From JABAAE01 sp905480545 (GTDB lineage Bacteria > Planctomycetota > Planctomycetia > Pirellulales > Pirellulaceae): 64,000 bases of DNA. The notes below the pieces were generated by a model, which was given only the letters and a program-made list of their open reading frames with translations, did not search any database and was not told the origin of the DNA. The position numbers and the translations under genes are program-made. Shown here one piece after another: positions 9,387 through 18,859 of the stretch (positions within the stretch are counted from its first letter, which is position 1; each line of letters begins with the position of its first letter). Where the stretch lies: NCBI GenBank assembly GCA_943788025.1, contig CALSOR010000002.1, positions 1,426,001 to 1,490,000 of the forward strand. The letters run 5' to 3'.

Positions 9387-10547
9387 ATGGCAGCAATAAA
9401 AATTTCCGATGTCCTTGAATTAATTCCGCCTGCTAAACTTGCCGTGGAATTGGGTGATGCAGATAAATCTGATTTCGACGTGTTGAAAGCGGTTCGGGCG
9501 GGGCTTGATGCGCCAATTGAATTTCCGCAGTTAGAGTTCGCGATTTTGCCTGAGGATACTGTCTGTATCGTTTTGGAATCGGGGACGCCATGTGGCATTG
9601 AGATTGCACGCGAAGTGATTTTGGTGGTCCAGAATATTGGCGTGCAAGCAGAGAATATTTGCGTTTTGCTTGCCGAGGGCACAGGCAAATCAACGATTTC
9701 AGCGTTGGAAGCAGAGTTAGCGGACGCAGGGATGGAGTCTGTTGGTGTGGTGATTCATGATTCGGTAGACCGGGCAGCAAGCGGTTTTTTGTCTGCGAGC
9801 GAATCGGGAGACGCGATCCTGTTGAACGCCAGATTGGTTCACGCCGATTTTGTGATTCCGATTGGGATGGCGAAGAGAGACGGTTGGAAGAGCCAAATCG
9901 AGTTTCTTTATCCCTATTTTTCGGATCGGGAAAGTCAAAAGAAGTTCTTCAAATTGAACGATCGGTCGAAGGTGTCGTTTGGAAAAGAAGTCTCTCGCTG
10001 GCTGGGAAACATCTTCGGAACCTTGGTTGTGTCAAACAACGGGACCAATGTTGATCACGTTTTGATCGGTGCTCAAGCGAAGATCCAGAAAGCGGCGATC
10101 GACGCGCTCAAAGGAATGCAATTGGATTCGAATCGCGCTTCATCGAATTCAGCTTCATCGAATCGCCCGGCGGACGACGACGCGACATTGGCGGATCTGG
10201 TTATCGCTGAGATTGGCCCGCATTTGTATGGTAGCGCCGCCGAAGTGATCAAGCTTGTTGATTTGGTCAAAAGCTATTGCAGTGCGGATGGGACTTGCGT
10301 TGTGCTTTGGAACGATGATCGAACACTGGAGAGTTTCGCTGATGGTGAAGCGAGCGATTTTGATCCGAGCGAGGTGCTGGACTCGGACAGCCAGAATATC
10401 TTTATTTGTACGAATCAAATCGCGGTGAAAAAATTAGGTTTTACTGCGATTCATGAACTTTCGGAAATCGAACGACTCATCACGCGACACCGTAAATGTT
10501 TGCCACTGAAGAACGTGCAGTTTTCAATGCGCGGTGCATTGGTTTGA
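9387..10547 (+). CDS. Lactate-racemase (LarA) N-domain-like protein
   Basis: A 386-aa protein if translation starts at the ATG at 9387, which opens with MAAIKISDVLEL and clears the divergent lipoprotein gene; the frame is open back to 9240. The core resembles DUF2088/LarA N-terminal domains: VCIVLESGTPC, the parallel-strand block NICVLLAEGTGKS, VVIHDS, and AILLNARLVHADFVIPIGM. I could not identify the histidines and lysine that LarA uses for its nickel-pincer cofactor, so racemase activity is doubtful. The C-terminal ~130 residues (after an Ser/Ala/Asn-rich linker near 250) look like a second Rossmann-type domain. No lar maturation genes are nearby. Confidence 0.6.
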   Translation: MAAIKISDVLELIPPAKLAVELGDADKSDFDVLKAVRAGLDAPIEFPQLEFAILPEDTVCIVLESGTPCGIEIAREVILVVQNIGVQAENICVLLAEGTGKSTISALEAELADAGMESVGVVIHDSVDRAASGFLSASESGDAILLNARLVHADFVIPIGMAKRDGWKSQIEFLYPYFSDRESQKKFFKLNDRSKVSFGKEVSRWLGNIFGTLVVSNNGTNVDHVLIGAQAKIQKAAIDALKGMQLDSNRASSNSASSNRPADDDATLADLVIAEIGPHLYGSAAEVIKLVDLVKSYCSADGTCVVLWNDDRTLESFADGEASDFDPSEVLDSDSQNIFICTNQIAVKKLGFTAIHELSEIERLITRHRKCLPLKNVQFSMRGALV

Positions 10548-10625
10548 GGTTCAGTATGACAATTGACATTGGCTTTTCCTCGATGCGTTATTCGGTCGCG
10601 TTACGTTAGAAACTAAACAAACCTT

Positions 10626-13010
10626 ATGCTGCATTTTTTTCGAGTTGCGATTTTCCTTGGCGCCGGGCTTCTGTTTCTGATTCAGCCGTTGTTTGCGAAA
10701 ATGGTATTGCCACTGTTGGGTGGTTCACCGGCCGTGTGGAACACTTGCATGCTGTTCTTTCAAGGCATTCTGTTGGCCGGATACGCTTATGCTCACGCCA
10801 CCCACAGGTTGCTGGGCACAAGATCGCAGGCGGTATTGCATTTGTTTGTGCTAATCGCCATTTTGTTTTTGCCAGTCATTTCAATTCCAAATGATTGGGT
10901 GCCACCAACCGGTACCACACCGATCTTTTCGTTGCTTGGATTACTGTTTTTGGTGGTTGGTGGTCCGTTTTTTGCGGTTTCGGCGACCAGTCCAATGCTT
11001 CAGCAATGGTTTGCGGCCACGAATCATCAACGGTCGGGAAATCCGTATTTTTTGTATTCGGCGAGCAACATTGGCAGTATGGTCGCATTGTTGTCGTATC
11101 CGTTTTTGGTCGAACGGATTCTGCGATTGAAAATGCAGACATTAACTTGGAAATATGGTTACATCCTGTTTGTGATTTCGATGGGGGTCTGCGCCTATTT
11201 TGTTTTGGTGGCGAAACGCGAAAAAGCCGCCGTCAAATCTGATGGTGTTACGGAAGAAGTTGGCAATGAACCTGATCTGAAGGTCGCACCACAGCAGGAC
11301 ATATGCTGGACTTCGCGTCTTTTATGGATTGCACTTTCGTTTGTGCCGTCCAGTTGGATGCTGGGTGTGACGAGTTACTTGACGACCGACATTTCTCCTA
11401 TGCCGATTCTCTGGATCATTCCTCTCACGCTTTATCTCATCACTTTCATCATTGCGTTTTCTGACCAACCCTTCATTCGCTACTCGTGGGTTTCACGGGC
11501 GTTTCCAATCGTGATGTTGATCCTGGCAGCTTCGACAATTTTCAATGCGGGGATTCCTTTGATGGGATTGCATTTGTTGGTGTTCTTTGTGGGATCAATG
11601 GTTTGTCACCTTGAGCTTGCAAGTAGGAAACCGGCGGCGAAGGATCTAACCGAATTCTATTTTTGGGTTTCATTTGGCGGCTTACTGGGCGGCGTGTTCA
11701 ACGGACTCATTGCACCGATTTTGTTTCCTTGGGTTTTAGAGTATCCAATTACGTTGATGGTTGCCTGTTTGTTGCGGCCGACGTTTGGTTCGGGCGGGGC
11801 TTCGATTGACGTCGAAACAACCAACTCGACTCAATCGCTCGAAATTCAAAATACTTCGCCAAACAAAAGTAGACGGAAAAAAACTTCGCAGCTTAAAAAC
11901 CGGTCAACGCCTTCGTCGAAGATTTTAAAAACGGACGCACGAACGTCGGACGTAGACGACGGCGAAGCGGAAAAAAAATTACAGCTTGGCTTGTTTTTGA
12001 TTTTCGGAATCACCATTGCCGTGATGGCGCAGATTTTCGAATTTCAAGGGACTTTATCCTTGACGATTGTCGCGATTGTTTCGCTGGGACTTTTGTGCGC
12101 CTGCTATTTTATGAACCAACCCCGGTGGTTTGCGTTTCCACTCGGTTTTTTGTTGATCTTTTCGCAGCTTGAACCACCGCAGGCCGGCGAAACGGTGCTC
12201 TACACGAAACGCAGCTTTTTCGGTGTGAACCGAGTCGTTGACGGTCCAGCAGGATTGCAGAAGCGTTTATACCACGGCAAGACTGTACATGGGCTTCAGA
12301 CGACCGATCCAGATCGACCGGAATTACAGCAGCAGCCAACCTCTTATTATCACCGCAATGGACCGCTGGGAGAGATCTTTGATTTAGGTCAACAAAGACG
12401 CATGTTCAAACAGGTTGGCGTGGTCGGGTTGGGCGCCGGGACTGCAGCATCTTATTGGAAACCGGGGCAGTATTTTACTTTTTTTGAAATCGATCCGGTG
12501 GTACAAGAGATCGCTGAAAATCCAAAGTTTTTCACGTTTCTTAGCAACTGCGGAACAGAAAATTATGAAATTGTTCTTGGAGATGGAAGATTGAAGTTGG
12601 CGGACGCAACAGATGGCAAGTTTGATCTAATTGTTTTTGATGCGTTCAGTTCAGATGCGATTCCAATGCATCTTTTGACCAATGAAGCGATCGAAACTTA
12701 TCGCACAAAACTAGCGCCAAACGGATTGATGGCATTTCACATCAGCAATCAATTCTTTGACCTTGAGCCCATTCTGGGGGACCTTGCGGTGGCTGCTGAA
12801 CTGCAATCGGCTACGTTTCATGATCGTGAAGTGACTGAGGAAGAATTCAGTACGGGTAAGGCAGCTGCCAGTTATGTCGTTATGGCAAAGGAGCTTTCGG
12901 CCACCGGATTGCCGATCGGAGCTCAAACAAACTGGCAACCGACAAAGAAGTCCAGCCGTGGCGTTCCGTGGACCGATGATTTTTCCAACGTCTTGGATGC
13001 GATCAAGTAG
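10626..13010 (+). CDS. Fused membrane/spermidine-synthase-like protein
   Basis: A 794-aa protein. Residues 1-390 contain about ten hydrophobic segments of the type found fused to spermidine-synthase-like methyltransferase domains (FLIQPLFAKMVLPLLGGSPAVW, then YFLYSASNIGSMVALLSYP). A charged linker (about 395-450, Ser/Lys-rich) and two further TM segments follow. From about 560 comes an SAM/dcSAM-binding fold with GVVGLGAGTAA near 597, an acidic FFEID, and VFDAFSSDAIPMHLLT near 668. Family knowledge: these planctomycete-type fusions have no proven polyamine role and may be unrelated methyltransferases. It is the first of a loose plus-strand run with the alcohol dehydrogenase 77 bp downstream. 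Confidence 0.8.
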   Translation: MLHFFRVAIFLGAGLLFLIQPLFAKMVLPLLGGSPAVWNTCMLFFQGILLAGYAYAHATHRLLGTRSQAVLHLFVLIAILFLPVISIPNDWVPPTGTTPIFSLLGLLFLVVGGPFFAVSATSPMLQQWFAATNHQRSGNPYFLYSASNIGSMVALLSYPFLVERILRLKMQTLTWKYGYILFVISMGVCAYFVLVAKREKAAVKSDGVTEEVGNEPDLKVAPQQDICWTSRLLWIALSFVPSSWMLGVTSYLTTDISPMPILWIIPLTLYLITFIIAFSDQPFIRYSWVSRAFPIVMLILAASTIFNAGIPLMGLHLLVFFVGSMVCHLELASRKPAAKDLTEFYFWVSFGGLLGGVFNGLIAPILFPWVLEYPITLMVACLLRPTFGSGGASIDVETTNSTQSLEIQNTSPNKSRRKKTSQLKNRSTPSSKILKTDARTSDVDDGEAEKKLQLGLFLIFGITIAVMAQIFEFQGTLSLTIVAIVSLGLLCACYFMNQPRWFAFPLGFLLIFSQLEPPQAGETVLYTKRSFFGVNRVVDGPAGLQKRLYHGKTVHGLQTTDPDRPELQQQPTSYYHRNGPLGEIFDLGQQRRMFKQVGVVGLGAGTAASYWKPGQYFTFFEIDPVVQEIAENPKFFTFLSNCGTENYEIVLGDGRLKLADATDGKFDLIVFDAFSSDAIPMHLLTNEAIETYRTKLAPNGLMAFHISNQFFDLEPILGDLAVAAELQSATFHDREVTEEEFSTGKAAASYVVMAKELSATGLPIGAQTNWQPTKKSSRGVPWTDDFSNVLDAIK

Positions 13011-13087
13011 CTGGCTTGTGGTCAACACTTTGTGCCGGAAATGTGACTCGCGTATTGCAAAATTAATTTAAAAAATCGAAAGCTGCG

Positions 13088-14056
13088 ATGAAGCAAATTG
13101 TATTGAAACAACCGGGTGAATTTTTTACGCACGACATCGCCGAGCCAAAGCCGTGTGTCGATATGGCGTTGGTTCAAGTCAAAAGTATCGGAGTCTGCGG
13201 TACGGACCTTCACGCCTTTGCGGGGCGTCAGCCGTTTTTCGAATATCCTCGCGTGCTAGGGCATGAGTTGGGGGTGGAAGTGTTGAATGCGCCGGACGGA
13301 TGCGGCGTTGTTGCCGGTGATTTGTGTGCGGTCGAGCCCTACCTGGCATGTGGTGACTGCCATTCATGTCGATTGGGAAGATCAAATTGTTGCGAGTCGT
13401 TGAAAGTGCTGGGCGTTCACGTAGATGGCGGCATGCAAAAGTTTCTGTCCGTTGACCCAAAGTTGCTCTTTAAATCATCTGATCTCACTGTCGATCAACT
13501 CGCACTTGTTGAAACGCTTGGGATTGGAGCGAACGCGGTTAAACGGGCGGACATTCAAGCGGGACAATCGGTTTTGATTGTTGGCGCCGGGCCGATCGGC
13601 CTGGCTGTATTGCAGTTTGCCTTGGCCAATGGGGCTGACGTTCATATGTTGGATATCTCCGCTTCACGGCTGGAATTCGCAGAATCAATGGGAGCCAAAG
13701 TGACAACGGATGTAGGGAGCGATCGATTCGAGGTCGTCTTTGACGCAACCGGAAATAAGGGTGCGATGGAAAAGAGTTTTGAACTCGTTCATTTTGCCGG
13801 AAAATTAGTGCTTGTCGGTTTGATTCAGGGCGATATTTCGTTCCACGATCCGACGTTTCATCGCCGTGAGATGACGTTGTTATCCAGTCGAAACAGTTAT
13901 GGGATGTTTCCTGAGATCATTTCCAAAATCGAAAATGGCGCGATCAATACCGCCCCCTGGATCAATCACCGTCTGAGTCTGGCCGGAGTCGAAAGCGAAT
14001 TCAAAAACCTTCGCGATGTCCCGAATTTGATCAAGGCAGTAATTGAAGTTGAATAA
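13088..14056 (+). CDS. Zinc-dependent alcohol/polyol dehydrogenase
   Basis: A 322-aa medium-chain dehydrogenase/reductase. The catalytic zinc site is visible as Cys37 (GVCGTDLH) and His59-Glu60 (LGHE). The structural zinc lobe is C88-x2-C91-x2-C94-x7-C102, and the nucleotide-binding loop is VGAGPIG at 165-171. MLDIS places a small acidic residue after the second strand, which favours NAD over NADP. The closest subgroup by eye is the L-threonine/sorbitol dehydrogenase-like set; the substrate is not determinable. It is somewhat shorter than usual (340-350 aa). It follows the spermidine-synthase-like gene in the same direction. Confidence 0.85.
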   Translation: MKQIVLKQPGEFFTHDIAEPKPCVDMALVQVKSIGVCGTDLHAFAGRQPFFEYPRVLGHELGVEVLNAPDGCGVVAGDLCAVEPYLACGDCHSCRLGRSNCCESLKVLGVHVDGGMQKFLSVDPKLLFKSSDLTVDQLALVETLGIGANAVKRADIQAGQSVLIVGAGPIGLAVLQFALANGADVHMLDISASRLEFAESMGAKVTTDVGSDRFEVVFDATGNKGAMEKSFELVHFAGKLVLVGLIQGDISFHDPTFHRREMTLLSSRNSYGMFPEIISKIENGAINTAPWINHRLSLAGVESEFKNLRDVPNLIKAVIEVE

Positions 14057-14231
14057 GGCAGGATCGTTTCTGATGACGTTGTCCGCAAATGAGCGATCAG
14101 CGGTCGTTTTTGCCAATGCGATCCACCCTGAACCACTTTAATTCACTCTGGATTGCAACCCGGCCGCGAGATCGAATGCACGAAATTTTACTTGTTAACA
14201 ACACGCAACCCTATTTAATCGAATTGCCAAA

Positions 14232-14672
14232 ATGCTGATCGCCATTGGAATCGGATTCTTACTTGCAGTCGTCACAATTTCGATTCACGCGGTGGGAACT
14301 GCCGCACTGATCCGTTTGCTTCAAAGCAAAGCCGTATCCTTTCAAAACCGATTTGGTGATTTAAAGGCGTTGTCGATTGCGGCATCTGGACTTCTGGTCA
14401 TTCATATTTGTGAGACGACTGTCTGGGCAACCACCTACTTAATAGCCGTCGGTGGAAGGGAATTCGCAAATTTCGAAGAGGCTGTTTATTTTTCAACGGT
14501 TACGTTTACGACACTTGGGTACGGTGACATTGTGATCGATGGAAGGTGGAGAATGCTTAGTGCCTGCCAAGCCATGACAGGACTGTTAGTGTTCGGATGG
14601 AGCACAGCGTTGTTGTTCTCGGTTGTCGAACGGGTTTGGCACCGTCGTTTCGATGCCGAGAAAAAGCGTTAG
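14232..14672 (+). CDS. Two-TM potassium channel pore protein
   Basis: A 146-aa membrane protein with a TM near 5-28, a second hydrophobic stretch near 50-70, a pore helix (FEEAVYFSTVTFTTL) and the potassium selectivity filter TLGYGD at 94-99, then a final TM near 108-130 and a short basic tail. This is the Ion_trans_2 type of pore with no C-terminal RCK/TrkA domain, so gating is not evident. The selectivity filter is canonical, so K+ conduction is a safe inference. It is separate from its neighbours. Confidence 0.85.
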   Translation: MLIAIGIGFLLAVVTISIHAVGTAALIRLLQSKAVSFQNRFGDLKALSIAASGLLVIHICETTVWATTYLIAVGGREFANFEEAVYFSTVTFTTLGYGDIVIDGRWRMLSACQAMTGLLVFGWSTALLFSVVERVWHRRFDAEKKR

Positions 14673-15047
14673 GACCGCAAGTTTGTTTGTCCCCTCCTTC
14701 AGGATGTATCGCTTTACATGGAGGAGTCTTGGGTTTCAGGTCCTCAAACTTGACGGTTCAAGTATGATCTGGCTGAAGATCGATGCGTAATGCTGCAGCT
14801 TGATTTACCCTGCCAGTCGTGGTTGCCAAAGTTGGTTGCCAAAGTTGGTTGCGTGGCGCTCGTCCTTGCTGTCTTGCAAAAAGCGATAACCGATTCGTCA
14901 CGCGAGATTCAGGCATCAAGTACTTTCGGAATGGCGTTGCCATCCCAAATCGCGTAGATGCATCTGTCAAACTCAGTACCACCAATACGAGTGTCTGGCA
15001 ATCGACATCGGGTGTGTTTTGACACAGTGACAAACGCTTGGATTGCC
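14673..15047. other. Gene-poor spacer
   Basis: About 375 bp with no convincing gene. It contains a short direct duplication of GTTGCCAAAGTTG around 14822-14850. A minus-strand terminator follows at 15048. Confidence 0.4.
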
Positions 15048-15078
15048 AAAAAAAAAGGCGCCACTATGGACGCCTTTT
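15048..15078 (-). terminator. Rho-independent terminator for the methyltransferase gene
   Basis: The hairpin AAAGGCG / CGCCTTT has an inner CCA/TGG pairing. Read on the minus strand it is followed by nine T, as expected for transcripts leaving the gene ending at 15125. Confidence 0.8.
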
Positions 15079-15124
15079 CTGTATTCAGTTTTTGGTTTCG
15101 CAGTTGACGCATCCTACCGAACTA

Positions 15125-16105
15125 TCAAACGGTTGGGGCTGTTACGAGTGATTCAAGAATTTCTCTCGGTTTGCCCGAATTTCGAGTCGCAATTTTTTCA
15201 TTAATTGTGCGATATATCCTTGAAACACATCGGCGAATTGGAACGTGTAAATGCATATAATGGGAAAGAGTTGTGTGTCGTTTCAGGATTTCCAAACTGT
15301 TTTCGAAACTACCCTTGAGCATTTCAGCCATTGAAATACTTTGCGGTTTATCTGTCTTGCGGAAGACGGTAAACAAACTGGAACCGAATCCAGTGAAGTA
15401 GGTGCGAATTGGCTCTAGGCCAGCTTTTAAGCCGACAGCTTGCAGCGTTTGAAGATTGAAGTTGTATAGATGACCGACATGCCACTTTTGATTGGGAGCA
15501 GTGTCTGTATATTCCACATTGGGGACTTCAACGATAAATGTTCCGTCTGTCTTGAGGAACTTTGTCAGTTGTGAGATTGAGCCAACCGGATCTTCCAAAT
15601 GCTCCAAAACGTGGAACATCGTAATCGTATCGAATGATTCTTGTTTGAATTTGACTTCGTCGTAGAAATTGCAATCGACATCGATTCCATATTCGTCAAC
15701 GGAAAAATTCGCGTAACCCTTGTTGGGCTCGATTCCGGACGCATCCCACCCGTTTAATTTGCATGTGTAAACAAACTCACCCCCTCCCGATCCAACATCG
15801 AGAATTGATGACCCAGGTTTTAGGAAGTCTTTGATTTCTTCCAATCGTTCCTGAGCCAATCGTCCAGCGCGGAGCACATGTTTTGGCTTCGGGGTCATGG
15901 TGCCTTTGTAGCTTTGACGATACTCGTCCGAATAGAATCTTTTGATTTGCTCGGGAGTGGGACGCGGGTCAGTGAAGACCAGGCCGCTGTCTCTGCAGAT
16001 GACCGTCCGCAAATCCTGACCGTGTCGGTCCTTATTGCAGACAATTAAGCCATCGCGGCTACCCGTCAGGCAGCATGGGTTTGACGTCGTTACATTCTGA
16101 TCCAT
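15125..16105 (-). CDS. SAM-dependent class I methyltransferase
   Basis: A protein of about 326 aa from the ATG near 16105, which is preceded by a GGGGGAA ribosome site; the frame continues upstream to a weaker TTG at 16225. The N-terminal part has cysteines and the FTDPRPTPEQIKRFYSDEYR block typical of sugar/O-antigen-type methyltransferases. The Rossmann motif is ILDVGSGGGE, the acidic residue lies in SGIEPN, and FHVLEHLEDP marks the Methyltransf_23 type. Neighbouring genes do not show a surface-polysaccharide cluster, so the acceptor is unknown. It is single, with its own terminator downstream. Confidence 0.8.
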   Translation of the reverse strand: MDQNVTTSNPCCLTGSRDGLIVCNKDRHGQDLRTVICRDSGLVFTDPRPTPEQIKRFYSDEYRQSYKGTMTPKPKHVLRAGRLAQERLEEIKDFLKPGSSILDVGSGGGEFVYTCKLNGWDASGIEPNKGYANFSVDEYGIDVDCNFYDEVKFKQESFDTITMFHVLEHLEDPVGSISQLTKFLKTDGTFIVEVPNVEYTDTAPNQKWHVGHLYNFNLQTLQAVGLKAGLEPIRTYFTGFGSSLFTVFRKTDKPQSISMAEMLKGSFENSLEILKRHTTLSHYMHLHVPIRRCVSRIYRTINEKIATRNSGKPREILESLVTAPTV

Positions 16106-16225
16106 AAATATTTCCCCCAACAATACTGCATGTCGATCTGGCCGATTGTCATAGATAGACCGATCCGTCTGATTATTCCACTTATGAATGGTCATTTCGT
16201 CTTTTTGAGTGGTAAGTTTGAACAA

Positions 16226-16634
16226 ATGTTTGGGCGTTTGCGGTGCTGAAGAATGATCAGCAGCAACAAAACGTTATTTCCATGCAATTAACAGTTGAGT
16301 TTAAGAAAGAAAAAGAATTAATACGAGGCGAATATCTTGCGTATGCGTTTGGAAAAGCAACGATTTCTGCTAGCGTTGCCAAACTATTGTTCGATTGGGC
16401 TACCAAGAACGCATAGGGAAAACACTATGCTGCGGAACTCGATTGGCGATGAGAGACCAAGTGATCATGGTCCACTTCTTGCAACTCTATCGCTCTATTG
16501 CATATTGCAACTGTGCCACTCTATTGCAACTGTGCCACTCTATTGCAACTGTGCCACTCTATTGCAACTGTGCCACATCGAGCGGATCAGGGGAGGACTC
16601 GTCGAAGAGTGCATGGCAGCATATCGCCAAGCGA
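16226..16634. other. Intergenic spacer with 19-bp tandem repeats
   Basis: About 400 bp between two minus-strand genes. Apart from the tandem repeat at 16504-16575 no gene is convincing; apparent ORFs here simply read through the repeat. Confidence 0.5.
16504..16575. repeat. 19-bp direct tandem repeat, 3.6 copies
   Basis: The unit CCACTCTATTGCAACTGTG occurs three full times from 16516 to 16572, preceded by the last 12 bp of a further copy (16504-16515). The copies are identical, which suggests recent slippage expansion. It lies just beyond the stop codon of the aminotransferase gene. Confidence 0.9.
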
Positions 16635-17930
16635 TCAACCGATGTATTCGGCGATTTTTTCTCGCAGAGTTTTAAAAATCCAAGCTCGCTTTTGATCGTT
16701 GTGCTCCAGCAAAGTTGCGCGGAAGCCCGGGTGTTTGCATTGAAACCCTGAGAGCGGAACAACAACAATGCCGGTTGCACCCATCAAGTAGTAAACGAAA
16801 CGTTTATCGGGTTCGACATTCTCGACTTTATCTTCGATCAGTTTCTTCACGGCAGGATCGCTGATGGATAACGTCTGAGAATCATTCAAAACGTTGTCCT
16901 TGAACATCACGGTGTAATAAAACGCACCACCTGGTTTGTTTACAATGACTTCATCAACTTCCGAAAATGTTGATTCGACTTCGTTGGCTCGATCGGCGAA
17001 TTGTGATTTTCGACGCTCAAGATGATCTGGGTATCGTGCATCGCCCATGACTTTCGGAATGGAAAGTTGGGGTAAAGTCGTGGAGGAAACTTCGAGTCGT
17101 TTTGCCGCTAACAAGCTATCCGCGTAGGCAGCAAAGTTTGCGTCCTTGTCCTTGTTTAAAATTTCTAGCCATCCGCATCGGGAGCCGGGCCACGGATACT
17201 CCTTCGAAATTCCTTTCATCGCCAACGCCGGAACATCGCCGATCCATTCGCTCGCATGCAATGCAGGCGAACCGTTAAAGACGATATTTGCATAAATTTC
17301 ATCGGCGATGATAAATAGATCATTTTCCTTGGCGATTGCTGCGAACTCATCTAATATTTCTCTGGGGTAAACCGCACCCGTTGGGTTGTCCGGTGAGAGC
17401 AATAGGATCCCGGCAATCGAATCGTTGTGTTTTGCCTTCTTGCGGATCTCTTGCATATCCGGCATCCATCCATTCTTCGGATCGAGCTTATACGTAGTAT
17501 GGCTATAACCCGAGTGCGCAGCTTCCGCGGACGAATGTGTGCTGTAAGCAGGCGAAGGGCCCAGAATCCGGGCCTCTCTACGCAATAATCCGTAGACTTT
17601 TGCGACAGCATCACCAAGTCCATTGTAAAAGTTGATTTCGTTGGGCGTAATTTTGACTCCGCCGCGTTCACTGACTTGATTGGCCAGAAATTCGCGAGTT
17701 TCCAAGACACCAGCGGTGTTGCAATAACCCCAAGATTTCGGATCGGCAGCAATTTCCGAAACGATTTCGCGAATCCAAGTCGGTGGCGCTTCACCTTTCT
17801 CAATCGGATCACCAATGTTTTCCCAAGTAATTTGGACACCCATGTCCTGCAGCTGGGTGGCAACGGAGACAATCTCGCGGATTTCGTATTTCAGGTTTTC
17901 CGCACCTTCGTGAACGATATTTCTACGCAT
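16635..17930 (-). CDS. PLP-dependent class I/II aminotransferase
   Basis: A protein of about 431 aa from the ATG at 17930 (MRRNIVHEGAENLKYEIREI); the frame is open to a TTG at 17996 that adds 22 unlikely residues. Fold-type I aminotransferase signatures are LLSPDNPTGAVYP, FIIADEIYANIVF, and the lysine in MKGISKEYPWPGSRCGW, which forms the Schiff base with PLP; a C-terminal FRATLLEH supplies the substrate-binding Arg. The substrate is not clear; the family includes alanine and aspartate aminotransferases. It is separated by ~230 bp from the plsC gene on the same strand. Confidence 0.82.
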   Translation of the reverse strand: MRRNIVHEGAENLKYEIREIVSVATQLQDMGVQITWENIGDPIEKGEAPPTWIREIVSEIAADPKSWGYCNTAGVLETREFLANQVSERGGVKITPNEINFYNGLGDAVAKVYGLLRREARILGPSPAYSTHSSAEAAHSGYSHTTYKLDPKNGWMPDMQEIRKKAKHNDSIAGILLLSPDNPTGAVYPREILDEFAAIAKENDLFIIADEIYANIVFNGSPALHASEWIGDVPALAMKGISKEYPWPGSRCGWLEILNKDKDANFAAYADSLLAAKRLEVSSTTLPQLSIPKVMGDARYPDHLERRKSQFADRANEVESTFSEVDEVIVNKPGGAFYYTVMFKDNVLNDSQTLSISDPAVKKLIEDKVENVEPDKRFVYYLMGATGIVVVPLSGFQCKHPGFRATLLEHNDQKRAWIFKTLREKIAEYIG

Positions 17931-18157
17931 ATTTTTGGAATGAATTGAGTTGGTTGGGAGGCAACGGGTTTTGGAATTTTCGATAACCCGCGTCAAAAGC
18001 AGGTATTGGGGCGCCGGTGCAAATCGTGAAAGTTAGTCGAAATCGACAATCTGTCAAATAGTAAGCAAAATAGGAATGAATGATCTTCGGGTTTTGTTAA
18101 CTCAACGCTCACGTGAGGCGTTGGCAGTGGACTGGCGAGCGAATTGCGTATTTTGAG

Positions 18158-18817
18158 TCAATTGGGAATGTTTTCCGAGGGTTTCGAATTGAGTTCCTGT
18201 TGCAATGTGGCGACTTTCCTTTGAACACGATCAGTGATTTCGGTATCGGAGAGCGAATCATATTCCTCGAATCTGATCGGATGGCCGACTTTTAATTTGA
18301 TCGAGCGTGGACGCGGTAACACGGCATTCTTTGGCCAGGCATCGTATGCGCCGTCAATTGCCACAGGAACGATCGGGACCTTTGAACGCCTCGCAATTGC
18401 GCAGAATCCTGATTTGAAATTTTGAATCGTTCCGTCGGGCGTCCGCGTTCCTTCCGGAAAAATCAGAACGACTTCGCCGCGTTTCAGCCGCTTGAGAGTC
18501 TCCTTGATGCCCGCAATTCCACCATCTCGATTAATCGGAAAGGCTCCCAGCGTGGTGATCAACCAGCCGAATGGTTTAAACTTAAACAGTGATTCGCGAG
18601 CTACGAAACCCACATAGCGCGTACAACCGTTGGCAACCAGAATGGGGTCCATGTGGCTTTGATGATTCGCGCAGATTAACACCGGGCCATCGAGTGGATA
18701 ACGCTCGGATTTATGGACTCGAAATCGAAAATAGACGAGCGCAAACAATTGAGTGACACTGTTACAGAAAATGTAAACCAGTCGTTTGAATAGCGAATGT
18801 TTTTTTTCTTTTGCCAT
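18158..18817 (-). CDS. plsC: 1-acyl-sn-glycerol-3-phosphate acyltransferase
   Basis: A 219-aa PlsC-type acyltransferase. The catalytic NHxxxxD motif is at 51-57 (NHQSHMD), the glycerol-phosphate binding block FPEGTR is at 120-125, and a hydrophobic N-terminal segment (about 13-30) anchors it to the membrane. It would acylate lysophosphatidate to phosphatidate in phospholipid synthesis; related acyltransferases with other acceptors cannot be excluded. It lies 42 bp after the cmk stop on the same strand, an arrangement (cmk-plsC) common in bacteria, so co-transcription is likely. Confidence 0.88.
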   Translation of the reverse strand: MAKEKKHSLFKRLVYIFCNSVTQLFALVYFRFRVHKSERYPLDGPVLICANHQSHMDPILVANGCTRYVGFVARESLFKFKPFGWLITTLGAFPINRDGGIAGIKETLKRLKRGEVVLIFPEGTRTPDGTIQNFKSGFCAIARRSKVPIVPVAIDGAYDAWPKNAVLPRPRSIKLKVGHPIRFEEYDSLSDTEITDRVQRKVATLQQELNSKPSENIPN

Positions 18818-18859
18818 ACGGTTGGTGCTAAGTGGTCGGTGATGTGCAATTGATCCACA

